DNA of 64,000 nucleotides, taken from contig NC_092525.1 in assembly GCF_037038585.1 (NCBI RefSeq), positions 28,670,367 through 28,734,366 of the forward strand, in the 5' to 3' direction. The DNA is from Patagioenas fasciata (taxonomy: Eukaryota > Chordata > Aves > Columbiformes > Columbidae). The notes under the pieces were generated by a model. That model did not search any database and was not told the origin of the DNA. It saw nothing but the letters and a program-made list of their open reading frames with translations. Position numbers and translations under genes: made by a program. Shown piece after piece: positions 12,861 through 25,300 of this stretch (the first letter of the stretch is position 1; each line of letters starts with the position of its first letter).

Positions 12861-15800
12861 AGACTTGTGCTCTGCCAAGGAACTTTTACACTGGGCAGTT
12901 ATTTCACTCTCCACTAAAAGGTGAATCTTTTAAAAGAACTTTAAAAGCTTGAGAAGGTCATTTGTTTGGATTTTCATTTGTTTTGGTTTGGGGTTTTGTT
13001 TGTTTGTTTCCATTTTTCAAGGCTTAAAAAAATAAAATCAAATTCTTTCCAACAAATATCAGAGTAAATAATTTGTCCTTCCCAGACTCATTCCAGTCTT
13101 CTCTCTTCCACCTTTCAGTTAGTTCTCCAGACACCATCCTCAACGCAGGCAACTCCCAGCTCTCCTGTCTTGCACCGATATCCTGATGCCTACCACTTCA
13201 TAAAGAGATCTCAGTTGGATGTTCATAGTGGCTTTGAAACAAATGCAGAGAATATTCTTGTAGCTATCATTTTTCACACACACTAATCTATTCCCTAATA
13301 CTTTTTTTTAGGATTTTCCATAAACACAGAGTACCTTGAGGTCTTTATGTATGAAACTAAGGCATGATATTCTGAAAAAATCCATTCACTAAAAGTTTAA
13401 CTTAACGGATGTAATAGCACTCTTACTGTTTCTTGAAAGCTTCCCTTTTTATAACCAGAATCCTGTATCTGCTTTCCCCAAAAGTGTGAACCAAGTGGAA
13501 AGACTATTTTTAACCTATCCCAACTCCAATCCCCCCTCACATCTGAGAAAGCTATCAAGCAGTCCACATGGTGTTCCCTGAAAAACAAGTGAACTTTAAA
13601 CATCTTTATGAGACCCAAATGTTTCATTCAAAGCAGTATTAAAAATGAAAAAAAAAAAAAAAACCAACACAAACCTAGAGATTTTCCATACATGTTCCCA
13701 ATCTCTTCTTTCATCATAAAGCCCCACTGGTAGAGCAATCATGCTGACAACAGTACACAGAAGTTCACATACTTAGTATTTGGCCATGAATTTAAAATTT
13801 GAACTGAGCAAGTGGCATCACATTTTGTGAAACCTCTGTACATCCCAGAAGGAAGAAGAGCCACCACTCACTCATCGGCCTTTTTCATTTTCCTGTCCTC
13901 TAGAACCTACTTTGTGGACCTCCAATGTGCAGCTGGCATCATGTTCCTTTGTCAGACACAGCTAAAGGCATTTCACAGATGTAGTTAAAATAAAATCTTG
14001 CTCTCCTTTGAATAAGCCAGAGGGGATCTTGCCAGTGAATGAGGTAGAGGGACCTATTGCTGTAAGAAGCAGCTCTTATTGCAACAGCTACTGCATTCCA
14101 CACCTTTATATCCTTTACGTGCAACAACAACAAGAAGCATGGCTTTGCAGGAATCTGGACCAGACAGATGTTTTTTTCTGAGGTAGGTTATCTACTTAGA
14201 CCTCACCTCTGTCTTATGTCTGGCACTTAAACTACCTGGACTTTACAAGGGGAGTCAACGGCCTGTATATGCTCCAATTACCTAGCAAAAATAAGTAAAC
14301 AAAAGAAACAAAAGAATAGTGCTTTAAGAATATTTTTCAAGGCAGTTACAAAATCACTATCAGGCAAATGTTTTCAGCTGTTTCCTTGGGAAAATACAGG
14401 TCTGGATCAAACAAAACTCATGATAATTTTTGAGATTCCAGAGCCAAAAGGTCCACATAGGAAGCTATAAATATAAATGGTGGAAACAAGGAAAATTTAG
14501 ATCTGTGGGAAAAGGAGGAAAATCTCCTGATATTGAAGGAGAGGGAAAAATATAAAACCCCCTTATTTTCTAATTTAAGGAACAACAAGATTGGGCATCC
14601 AAGAACATGTAACTGGAGACATTTGTACGTGACTCCATAGTTTTTCCCAACACCACACAGCACATCCTTCCAAGTTGTAGGACATTTATTGAGTATTCAG
14701 GAGTAATTCACTTTTGATAGATTGGATTTTAAAACAGAAGTAGAAATTCTTTAATATTCCAACAGTAAATGTATCTTGATATTTACATGTTGTAGACTTT
14801 GCCTAAATTCTTGGGAGAATCTACTTTACTCCCTTCATTTCCTCAGTGGCTCAGAATACCTTCTCATTTGCAGAAATTTGTTTCTCATTTCACTCAAGCA
14901 AGATGTCACATTTCTGGAGACCTTTTGGATTTCATAGGTTGTAAGTGACATTTCAGAGGCAAGGTTTTAGATAAACTGTTCACATCAGTGTACAGATGAG
15001 CACTGGCCTACAAAAATTAAGAACATTTTGTCTTCAAGGAATGATTCCTCAAATGATATTCAGGCTTATTTAAAGTGCTGTGAATTAAAAGGGTCTTGTT
15101 TACTTTATTCTACTTCAGATCTCTTCCAGAGCAAAACAAGTCCACTGGAAGGGTACCATCTGGTGCAGTCCTGCTTGCCCATTAGGCAATATTGTTGCTA
15201 GGCTGGCAGGAACCGTGGAATGACACATGTCAAGAGACAAAATTTTCAGCCAAAGCCTCCTGTCTGTTCCAATACATTAGCTAGATTTTAGCGTGCCCCA
15301 CAGGGTTCATACCTCATTCAAAATTTCTAAATATGGCTAAAGTTTTCTGAAGAAACAAAAAAACAAACTCAGCACACTAAATTCACCTCTGCTTCTATTA
15401 ACCAGTGTTCCAACATGCATCTTCTTGCCTGGATTGCATACATTTGATGGAAGCCTCCAGCCTTCCGACGTAGAGTGCTCTCTGTCCCACCAAGGAAGTT
15501 AGTTCATAAATATTGCACTAGATGGCATTTATAAGATCATAGAGCTTATATATCTGTAAGATCACTTCCACAAAAGGAGCTGGCTTCAAAAATTCTATAT
15601 CTCTGTGTTACTGTAATATTGAAACAAATAAACAAAAAATCAATTTACCAGAATTACTAATCAAAATATCGATTTCTGGAATACTTCTGACTTGAACCTT
15701 TTCCTTATTTATCCTGCCTCTTGAAAAGTCAACACTAATTCTAGGCAAGATATTAAATACTTTTTAGATGGCCTGCAGTTTCTGCAAGAACATTTTAGGT

Positions 15801-17548
15801 TATACCTGCAATTTAAACATGCCCCTCACCTGTATTTTGTAATATAGTCAAGTGGTTAAATATTTGCAGCAGTGACTACTACAGTCATGAAGCACTTTGC
15901 TGCCAAAGTTAAACAAATCTAGAAGATGAAAGACTGGTTTTGGATTACCTTCAAATCAGAGACTGAAAATTACATGGCCCACACACAACTCATTCAATAA
16001 TTTTTCCTCTCAGCCAAGTAAGAAATAAGTCTAAGACAACTTCTTACTATAGTGTTACCTGTTGCTTTTTTAAGTACCAGTTGTTTGGTTTGTCTAAGTA
16101 GAGCAATAGATTCCACAGATTTTGTTTAGTCTACAGGTCATCTTCTGGACAACTATTTCAAGAACATATGCCAATAGTTAGCAAGTAACTACTGTATGCC
16201 AGAGGCTGTAATAAAATAAAATAAAACAAAACAAAACTAAAACCTTCCAGTTACTGTGACTAACAGGATAATAGTATGAATTCAAGAAAAATATGCAATA
16301 ATATTCTCAAATAGTTATTTTATGGTTATGAATTAACATTTTTTACATTCTGAATTTATCATGATCTCTGCCAAATATTTCACAAATTGCTCCAGAGGCA
16401 AAATACTCGAAGTGCCTAAGGAATGTAGGTGCCTTGATCAGGTTTGAAAATGTGACTCAAGTTTTTATAACTGGTTAGCTGTATTCTATCCTATACATTT
16501 AAGGCACATGATGTTAGTGACTGTATTAACATCTTATAAGTGAAATAAAACCACTGTGGCTAAGCAGCCAAATTCCCTCATATCTGTGATGTCCAGAAGA
16601 TATCTCAAATCTTTGATTTCACATGCTTCAAAACACATCAGTGCATGCAAAAAAGTTCACTCTAAAGTACCACCAGCAGAACACAGATTCTACAAAATGC
16701 AGAAACAAGTTATTGTGGGTACCCCCAAACTCCAGTGTCATATTAATCCCTATTTAGTGACCATATTCCAACTTCACATGTCCAGTTTTGAGTCCTGCAC
16801 ACACTGTAATTTCCAGAAAGTCATCTACAAAGCTCTTATTTTGGCTCCACTTGATACTCATGAATTGTGTTACACAGAATGAGTCAAGCAAATATGTTTA
16901 CAAACTATATCATTCACTGATCGCTCCTACCATTTCCTTTTTGCCCCTTTTAGCCAACTCTGGACCTGTTTGTCCTCCTTTTGTCTTTTCAGAATTGCAC
17001 TTATAAGCCACACTAAAAATCAACAATACCATCACCATGTTCTTCCTCGGGTCACAATGATAGTAACTCTAATTTCAGTTCTCAGGTAGAAGCCCCTTTT
17101 CCAATGTATATGCTTTACTTAAGATGTAATTAGAAGCATGAGGTAGCTTTTCCCATTTAATTCTGAAGCATCTGGCATTGACCACCATGTGCCTTCTGTA
17201 CGTCAACATATATGTTTGCAAAATTAAAACCAGACTAAGATAATCCTCAACCAAGTAAAATGCCAAAAATGAATTCCAGAATCCATAACAAATCTATATC
17301 CACTTAATGGCACAGGCATCCTCATCTCCTTATGAACATTTGCCTGTACTATAATAAAAAAAGAACTGAAACCAAGGGCAAAAATTAAACAGTGGGTAGA
17401 TAGAGCAGCCTGCTAGTGGGCACATTTCTTTGCCTCCACTTCATTCTTTTTTTCCTGTAACATTAATTTATGCAAGCAGCAACAAGAAGTAGAAGAAAAA
17501 AGCATAAAATCAGTATCCACCACACCTTATTCAAGTGTTTCTAGTTAC
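12861..17548. other. intergenic, no gene seen
   Basis: AT-rich sequence with simple repeats only: an A16 run (13648-13663) and an AAAAT/AAAAC stretch (16211-16242). The largest open frame, 16556-16882 (+, 108 codons), has no recognisable domain. The block at 15110-15320 is less AT-rich and low in repeats; it could be a conserved non-coding element, but sequence alone cannot show that. Confidence 0.5.
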
Positions 17549-17553
17549 ATTAG
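17549..17553. repeat. target site duplication (left), ATTAG
   Basis: The five bases directly before the LTR are ATTAG and are repeated directly after its end at 18198-18202. A 5-bp duplication is usual for class III (ERVL-type) retroviral integration. Confidence 0.85.
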
Positions 17554-18197
17554 TGTCCTGGTTTTGTTAAAAAACAAGTTTCTCTTTTAGTGAATTTTGC
17601 CTGTCAGCTAAAGCCTTCATATTAGCTGCATTTTCCTGGAGAACCAGACACACGTTTTGGTTAAACCTAGCAATGGAATGCAAACTTATTGATAAGCATG
17701 GATGGGCATCTCACGAGAGGAGCAACGAGAAACCGGTGACCAACTATGTATAACATTCCATTCACGTGAATACTTCATATAAAAGTGGGAGATCATGAGG
17801 ATCTCGTCCCTTTTTTCCTTCCCTTCTGCTTATGGCCAACATTAGGAGAGGACCTTGCTGGTCGTCCCTGCAAACTGAGGCCTAGTGAGAGACTGAATCC
17901 AGCTCCGGTTGGCTACAGAGTCTAATCCAGGACTTTGGGTGCTGGCTCTGCAGTTGCTGAGACTTTCAAGATTGGTTTTGTATATTTTGTATTATTTTCT
18001 CTATTCTTATTAGTAGCATTAGTAAAACATCTTTAGTTTTTCCAACTCTCTTCTCTCTGTCCTTCTTTCCCTCCCGATCGCCTGTCCTGAGTGGGAAGGG
18101 GGGAGAGGAAGGGGCAAAAGGGGGAAGTCGGGGGAGAGGGGGTTAACAATACATCTGCCAGGGTTTGATTGTCACCCCGCAATCTTAACCCTCGACA
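17554..18197 (+). mobile_element. solo LTR of an ERVL-type endogenous retrovirus
   Basis: A complete 644-bp LTR with ends TG...CA (TGTCCTGGTT at the start, CCCTCGACA at the end) and perfect 5-bp flanking duplications. Internal landmarks run in LTR order: a perfect palindromic E-box TTCACGTGAA (17761-17770), a TATA box TATAAAA (17778-17784), a pyrimidine-rich R/U5-like part, an AGTAAA variant polyadenylation signal (18021-18026), and a G-run block (18093-18142). There is no gag, pol or env sequence on either side, so the internal part was lost by LTR-LTR recombination. The orientation follows TATA before the polyadenylation signal. The TGTCCTGGTT start is common among avian ERVL LTRs; the family name needs a library search. 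Confidence 0.9.
17761..17784 (+). promoter_or_regulatory. LTR core promoter: E-box palindrome plus TATA box
   Basis: TTCACGTGAA at 17761-17770 is a perfect 10-bp palindrome centred on the E-box CACGTG. TATAAAA follows at 17778-17784. E-box-binding bHLH factors (USF/MYC class) recognise CACGTG. The spacing matches a retroviral U3 promoter. Whether it is active is unknown. Confidence 0.6.
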
Positions 18198-18202
18198 ATT
18201 AG
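18198..18202. repeat. target site duplication (right), ATTAG
   Basis: Matches 17549-17553 exactly and abuts the CA end of the LTR. Confidence 0.85.
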
Positions 18203-18889
18203 GCACAGAAAGAGTTCACAAACCTGGGGTATAAGTTGAAGTTAAATCTGTTTTGCTGTGAAGTGTATTCCAAAGAAAATAATTATCCCACCAGATAGCA
18301 CATGAAACAGATCTGAAGTCAATTCATACCACCACATTTTCACCATTAATTCTTAAATCAGTTAATGAATTCTACCCAAGGAATCCAAAAGGGTACAAGA
18401 GGCAAGGTGACGCTAGTCCAGGACACAGAGCCCAGGCCCACACTGAACTAACTTGCCCACTGCCAGGGCTGGCACAGTGGTGCTCGCTGTCCCAGAGGGG
18501 CTGGGACAGCCCTGCTCAGGGGATTCCTCTGCCTCAGTCCCACCACGGCCTCCTCTTCCTCCCCATGCTCCCCAGCAGCCTGCCCAGTCTGCTAAGACAA
18601 CTTCAGGTAGGTCTCCAGTTTCATTAAAGGAACTGAATCATAAATACACAAAATGGCAGGAAAACCAAGAAGTTGATAGATTTTGGTTCATATTTGGTTA
18701 CAGGGGGAGTCTTGCTGAAAGTGACTCATAGGCATTATTCTCCCTCACCTGGTTCTCTTCATCCTTATTGTACAACAAAACGATAACCCCATTTTCTCCT
18801 TTAATATCTACAAGTTCTATTTAGCTCTCAGGAGGATTTTATTAGCAAGAATTAAAAATGTTCCAAGGAAAGTTCCAAGTCCGCCTGTG
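18203..18889. other. intergenic, GC-richer block, no gene called
   Basis: The part at 18400-18600 is rich in CCC/CAG words and gives a 92-codon + frame (18453-18731) with a proline-rich, low-information start and an unrelated tail. I do not regard it as a gene. It may belong to the same repeat-derived neighbourhood as the next entry. Confidence 0.4.
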
Positions 18890-19190
18890 TACCAGGTATC
18901 TGTGGGGAGCAGTCACTGTGAGGAGAGGCTGGGGCTGACACAGCCGGTTCCTGCCCATCCCACTGGTCCCACAGCCAGCCACAGCCAACCCCTTGGCCAA
19001 GCTGGTAGTACCTGTATGAAAGCATATTTAAGAGCAAAACACCACAAAAATGGTGAGGAGTGAGGAAAAACACTGTGAAAAGCAGCCCTGCAACTGTCAA
19101 GGTTGGGAAGGACAGGGAGAAGAAGCCTCTCCAGGGACCAGAGTAGGGACTTCCCCACAGTCTGGGGGGGGACTCCTGACTAGGCCAGGT
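18890..19190 (+). mobile_element. probable old ERV/LTR-derived fragment
   Basis: Contains a series of words I associate with avian endogenous retroviral repeats, in order: a 'ggggctgacacagccggttcctgcc' block, 'cccacagccagccacagcca', 'catatttaagagcaaaacaccacaaaaatggtgaggagtgagg', then 'ccctgcaactgtcaaggttggga' and a GGGA/CCAGAG-rich part. TG/CA ends and a flanking duplication are not recognisable, so the copy is truncated or old. The match is from memory and not from a search. The 120-codon minus frame across it (18852-19214) is treated as chance. Confidence 0.5.
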
Positions 19191-21584
19191 GGGTACTTGA
19201 TTCTTTGAAGGCACTGCTTTTACCAGTGACTTTGCAAACGTATTAGGAAGAAAAGGTCAGAGGGTCTTTGACAACATCCCTGCTAAGTGCTAAGGTAGCA
19301 ATATCAGAGAAACCTCCCGCCTCTTTTAGTAAAGCACCAGCCTTTGGCAGACTGCCCTAGAGCTCTGTTTCCACCTCCATCCATGTATTAATACATCTCC
19401 AGCGCAAAAAGTTCTTGTACGCCAGGCCCCGTCGCCTGTGCATGTTCCTCTTATAACCTGAGCCTGTCTACCTCTAATGTACCATCTCATCTCTTCTGTG
19501 GGTGGTGGTGTCAGCATTTTGAGATGCCCAGGAGAAATACATTACAAGTTTAATTCTGACATTTTAAACATGGCTTGCCTTGCAGATGTTACAGTTTGTG
19601 TGCATCTGTGTGTGTGCTCACATGAACATGTCAAGTTTAGAGTTTGTGGTAAATGATTATTTGGCAGAGCAACCTGCAAAAAAAATGAACCTAGAGCAAA
19701 CTTCCAGAAAAGGATCACACAGAAACATTTTCTCAGTATAAACTGCGTAATTCTTCATTGGGAAAAAAAAATATTTTATCTCATGCAGGTTTATTATATC
19801 AAATACAGGGACTGCATTCAGTTACTGAAAGCTAAAAAAAATTAAATCTAGAATATAAATAATGTATTTTCGAACAGCAGACTAACTAATATTTCCCTGA
19901 ACAATACATACCATACAACTTTTCATTGCATATAAACACTGAAAAGTTTTTCTTTTTAAATTAGTGTTCTCTTTTTTCATTAGATGAAATGTTAACACCA
20001 TTTTGATAAGCAAATTCTGTGGTACAATGTTATGAGGTAAATAATTAGTCAGTCCAATTATGGCACATTTCTTAGCTAGACCACAAGTAAACTATAGCCT
20101 CTGTTTTTTTCAGATGTGCCAAAGTGGATACCACACGTCCAAAACCATTGGTCTACTGCTTTGTAAACAGCAAAAACATCTGAAAATCTGATGGGAACTC
20201 TGCTGTAAAGAAGCTTGCTTGTGAGTACTTTGATATTTGTTGTTTCCATAACTAATAATTAAACAATCAGGTTAGTGTTTTATATGTCTATTTTTCTAAA
20301 TATAAAGCATGGTTTCAGTTGAAGATTAGACTTCTAAAGATGTTTTCTTTTTCAGTACCATTTGAGAGCACAATTTATTATGAAATACCACCTTGTTAGA
20401 AGTATATAATTTGGTAACATTATTTTTTAAACCCAAATTCTGACTGGCTGCACAACTGCTTTTACTCAAGTAAACTATAACATTCGTAGCTGTTTAACAA
20501 CTTTATGTACCAAGCCATACAATTCACCACCTCACTGGGAGTTCCATTTATAGGAATTTTCACATAGTATGCCTCTACATAGGTTTTTTTGTTGCTTCTC
20601 ATGGATAACTTTGACTGAACAATGATACTGTCTTGATGTGAGTTAATCTCACCTAGAACTGATGTATAATTTTTATGGTAGAGACCAGGATCAACTGCCA
20701 TTTTTTTTCTTTTCCCTATGTTTGACACATGTATGGTGTTCAAATAAAGATTTGACCTGTGTTTTTAAGGTTATGAAACTCCCCATTAGTGTTTGGTTGT
20801 TTTGGTTTTTTTTTTTAATAATGGCCCAGTAGGATTCCTGCTGAAAATGTTACATATAATTCCACATAATATTTTCAATGAATCCATTTTGAAGGAAATA
20901 ATTAGAAAATGTTTATTTCTAATGTTAATACTTAATGAAGAAGACAGAGATAGAGAGTCCATACATCATAAAATCTCTGCTGGAGACATAACCAATCTTC
21001 CTATAGAGTTCTAAACAGACTGTTCATTTCAACATAAAAATAAGAAGTTTCACTAGAAATTAAACTGATATCTCTGCCCTGTGCACTTTGCTTAAAAGTT
21101 ATTACATTTTTATTTTCCAAATTCCACATAATATCTGTTTACCAAAAATTCAGCTTTATGGCAGGTAATGAAGAAGTAGCCATGTGTATATCATCCTTGT
21201 AGAAACTATCTGCATTAGCTCTCCATCAACTTAAAGCTGCCTATCATTTTTTTTGGCAGTCTGTTTGTTTATCCTTGTGGTAGGTGTGGTATCTGCCATC
21301 TGTGCTTGTCTGTCAGATCCTCTCAACTGCTACTTGTATGTGACTGCCAGAGACATGTGCTGTGCCGTGGTGATGTTCACTCCTCGTCTGCTCCAGCCAG
21401 GCTTCCAACTTTTGCCTCACTATCCCAACTAGAGATCTGCCCAAGCAGCTCTGTTTCACTACTGGTCAATGTCCATTAATAGTACTGCTTCCCATCATCT
21501 CACTAATCCAAAATCCATAATTACTTAGATGAAAATGAAAACCTAATAGCATACCACCCTTATGCTGCTAGACACAAAGGCAAG
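19191..21584. other. intergenic, no gene seen
   Basis: AT-rich DNA. T-rich tract at 20802-20816. A minus frame at 20462-20743 (93 codons) has no recognisable domain. The 21240-21480 part is of mixed composition with nothing identifiable. Confidence 0.5.
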
Positions 21585-21652
21585 TAAAACAAAACAAAAA
21601 CACAAAACAAAACAAACCCACAACACCACAAAAACCACACACACCAAAAAAC
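21585..21652 (+). repeat. AAAAC-type simple repeat, degenerate
   Basis: AAAAC and AAACA units grading into CACAC/CCACA words. Low complexity with no transposon body visible next to it. Confidence 0.85.
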
Positions 21653-22264
21653 CTCACCAAGTCATCAACTTAAGAAATCCACAGAAATAGCTGCAAATAG
21701 AATTTACCAATGTTCTAAGAAACATGAAATAAACCTAGTAAGATAAGTATACACTCCCTCATAACAAAGTTTCTAATGACTAAATTCTAGTTTTGCTGAT
21801 GTGAATCTTCAGCAATTCTACTGTTTTCACAGATAGCTGCTCCAGATTTGCTCCGCTGTAGCCAAGAGCAGCACGTGGCCTTTGAACTCCATTTTCTTTC
21901 TTAGAAGCAGCTGATAGGAAGTATGCAGTTATTTTATTCTAGGCTTTGCAACCTTCTATTAACTCTTTTGTCCTCAGGGGAAATTTATTCCTTGGATATC
22001 ACAGAAGTTACTGTTACTCCTTGGTAATTAAGATTTATATCTAGCAAGGGAAATAAGCAGTGTGCTGAAGCAACTCTGAACAATACTGAAGGTATTTTCT
22101 GAAATGTTTAATTTCTATAGGCTCAAGAATACAAAAATGATGTCCTTTCTAGTGTTTACCTGACATTCCTGTTGTGTCTAGTACAACTCTATCCAGCTTT
22201 TCATGCTTCACAGAGACACCTACTAAAGCCGATAGACAGCTCTACCACTGAAGAAGCCTTTATT
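21653..22264. other. intergenic, nothing recognised
   Basis: Ordinary AT-rich sequence between two A-rich simple repeats. No exon or repeat is seen. Confidence 0.5.
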
Positions 22265-22332
22265 AAAAAACAAAACAAAACAACCACAACAAAAACAAAC
22301 CAACCAACCAAACCAAAACAAAACAAAAACAA
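22265..22332 (+). repeat. AAAAC / AACC simple repeat
   Basis: Imperfect repeat of AAAAC, ACAAC and CCAA units. It is what keeps the 139-codon frame 22172-22591 open, giving a K/T/N/P low-complexity stretch, so that frame is not called as a gene. Confidence 0.85.
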
Positions 22333-25300
22333 CTTCCTCCATCTGGGACCACTTTCCTATTTTCAGTTTTCCAGCTCTTCACTAGAACCAGAAGATTCAG
22401 TTGCAAGAAAGAATTTTCCTTCTCTTGTTGAAATTCAGAAACATGTAAGTCAGCACCATAGTGGTTCTAAACTCAGCTTTCTGCTTGAGGAGCTGATCTG
22501 TGGTCACTCGCTCTCCATAACTATCAGAGACTTCAGGAAAACTGTTAAGATCAAATTATGCCTTTTCAATGGCAGGCAACTCATATGGTAATGTGCTGAG
22601 CCACCACCAAGGAATGCTCTGGATTCTATTAAGACAGGGCAATTTTGTAGCAATTACTCCAAATATGTAGCCTTACAAAAAAGCCTTATTTTCATGTAGC
22701 TAACACAGTGGAAAATGTGGCTAGAAACTTGCTAGTTAAGCACAGTAACTTTGGTCTAAATGAAAGAAGAATTATTGTAAAGCTTATAATTTAGGAATCA
22801 GCAGTGAGATCATAAAGTAGGCTACTGGTAAACACTATTATTAAGTATTACAATAATACATATTTCTTTGTTACTGACACCAAGAGGCCAATTCACTAAC
22901 TGTAGTGTGCATGCACAAAATGATTAGACTAGGATTCTGTTTCGATGCATGTATTCATGAACCAGGTATTCATGTATATCTTCATTATTTTCTAAAACTT
23001 GGGTCTTTCTTACATGAATGTGTGACACATATGGAAAAAAAAGGATGTAATATCATATTACTTTTAAGACAGCAACACCTAACAAGCTCTTGAAGAAAGC
23101 AGGCTTTATGAGCAAGTATCAGTTCATGGTAAATGTCTTGACAGAAAGTTTCCAAACCTATTTCTCAACAGCTTTCTCTCACACAAAGGCAATACAAAAA
23201 ACTGTTACATATATTGAAATATTGTAGATAACCTGGGAGGAGTATTAAATTTCTTAAGTGCATATTACACCAATACATCTTTTCCACAGCTAATCAAACC
23301 TAGAAAGTCATAGTAGACCTGCAGTCAGTATGAGGACTTAAAATTGTTCATCTAAGAAAGGAGTTCCCGTTCACAACCCAGAGTCTGCAGTGCTCACAAG
23401 AACTGTGACCTGTCAGATCTGCTCTGTGCTAAATACCAACCCTCCTCTGCTACACACAGAGTTATGGTGTGATTGCACTGTGTAAAGGTGGCACTTAAGC
23501 CTTTACAAAGAAACCTGTGTTTCTCAGACTGACTGAATATACTACTTTAAATACACACAGAAACACATGGAGATCTAAACTATTACCAAAAATTTAAGAG
23601 ATATTAGAATTACTCTGGAAAATTTTCTGAAAACACTAGTTCAGTACTTAGATGCTGACAAAAAAAAAAAAAAAAAGACAAATACAAGTTAAAAATCAAT
23701 AGGAAAGAGATAACACAAACAAGAGAAAAATCATTAAAACACTGATTAGGTCCCTAGCACACAAATCTGAGCACTGCTACTAGTGATTACTTTTCACAAA
23801 AGGATGTTCCAGTATCACACTAAGTAGATGAAGTCAAGGAGTTTAAGCAGAATTATGGAATGATTTTTTTGATAAGGACAGATTTAAAAGATGAAGACTC
23901 TTCAGCTTGGATATGAGTTGCTCTAAACATAAGAAAATTAGAAATTATGATAAAGTAGTCAGGAATTATTTCTGTTTCTTATTATTCAAAAAACTGGCAG
24001 TCACCTGAAGAAGTTATGAATCAGTAGATTTAAAGTTAAAAATAGGAAATACATTTTTCACATATCACAGCTCAAAATGGTAGCTTTTTATTTTATTCTG
24101 AAACCTGAACTTAAACTAAAAACAAACTAACAAACAACCCCAAAAAACTTGGATTTTCTGTAGTCATAATGCCCATCAGTCCACCCTGAGAAGCTTCTGT
24201 TAGGGAGGATTTCAAACTCCTCCTTCTCATCTCTTTCTCTCCTATCCTGGGAGTTTCTCCTCCCTCATCTTTCATTCCCTCCTAACTTTGTCTAGAGGGA
24301 CTATCCCTTCCCCACAGGGACAATCTCAGTTTAACAGTTTGCTCTCTGTCTATGAACTTCTTGTGGCTGTTCTAGTGGCTTGTGCTCATCGCTGCCAGAG
24401 CCACATGAAGTATCTGCTTTCTCTAAAATCTGGAGGTGGGACTGGAAAATGGGATAAGCCATCTCATGCATTAAATTTTAAAAACCATTTAGAGGATTTG
24501 GGGATCTAATGCATTTGCATTCCTTTGCAGATACAGTTAAACATCAGGAGTAGATGATGGTTAGGAGCCATTTGTGCTTCAGAGATTTTTAGTAGAACTT
24601 TACCCTGCTACAAAACATTTCTCTTAAATGGCAGAGTTTACTTAGCATTCAGGACTTTATATGCTTAAGATGTTTTGTTCTCCTTTCAATGTGTCTTTCA
24701 CTAATTTTTCCACAGGTTGTATTGTGTGAGATTTATACAGCAAACGCTGGGGCTGTGCCAAGGCAGTTTATTTTCTTTAAAATGAATGCTCCTATCTCTG
24801 AACTGAGGGGGGAGAGCAGGGGATGTGTGTGTAATTTTTTTTTTTTTAAAATCAAATGACTTAAACATCTTCAGGCTGTCACTAAAAGAGCTAAGCACCC
24901 CTAGGACTATAATGCTTGCCCAGACAAATGCACATTCCTGTCTATAAAGACCTAGCCGGAATGTCTAGCATCAGAATTTTGTACAGTCAATTCTATTTCG
25001 CATACTCAGCCACAAACCCATTATAGTTGAAAACAGCAGAAAGTCTGTTTTAAATTAGGTGACGCAAATACAGTAGTAACAAAAACCACAGAAAAAGCAC
25101 AGATGTATATAATATTTGCACATTCAAGGCAACCAAGTATGAAAGGCAGGTATCAGTTAAAAAGCTTTCTAAAGCATTAAGTCACAGTTTTCGACAAATA
25201 GTACTAAGGAATAAAGCAATATATTAACTGGACAAAAAGGCAACAAATTGTTTTACGTTTCTCGTTTACTGAAGTTCTACCAAATATGTAAGCAACAGAA

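Noticed and set aside
22172-22591. 139-codon + frame
   Set aside because: Held open by the AAAAC/AACC simple repeat.
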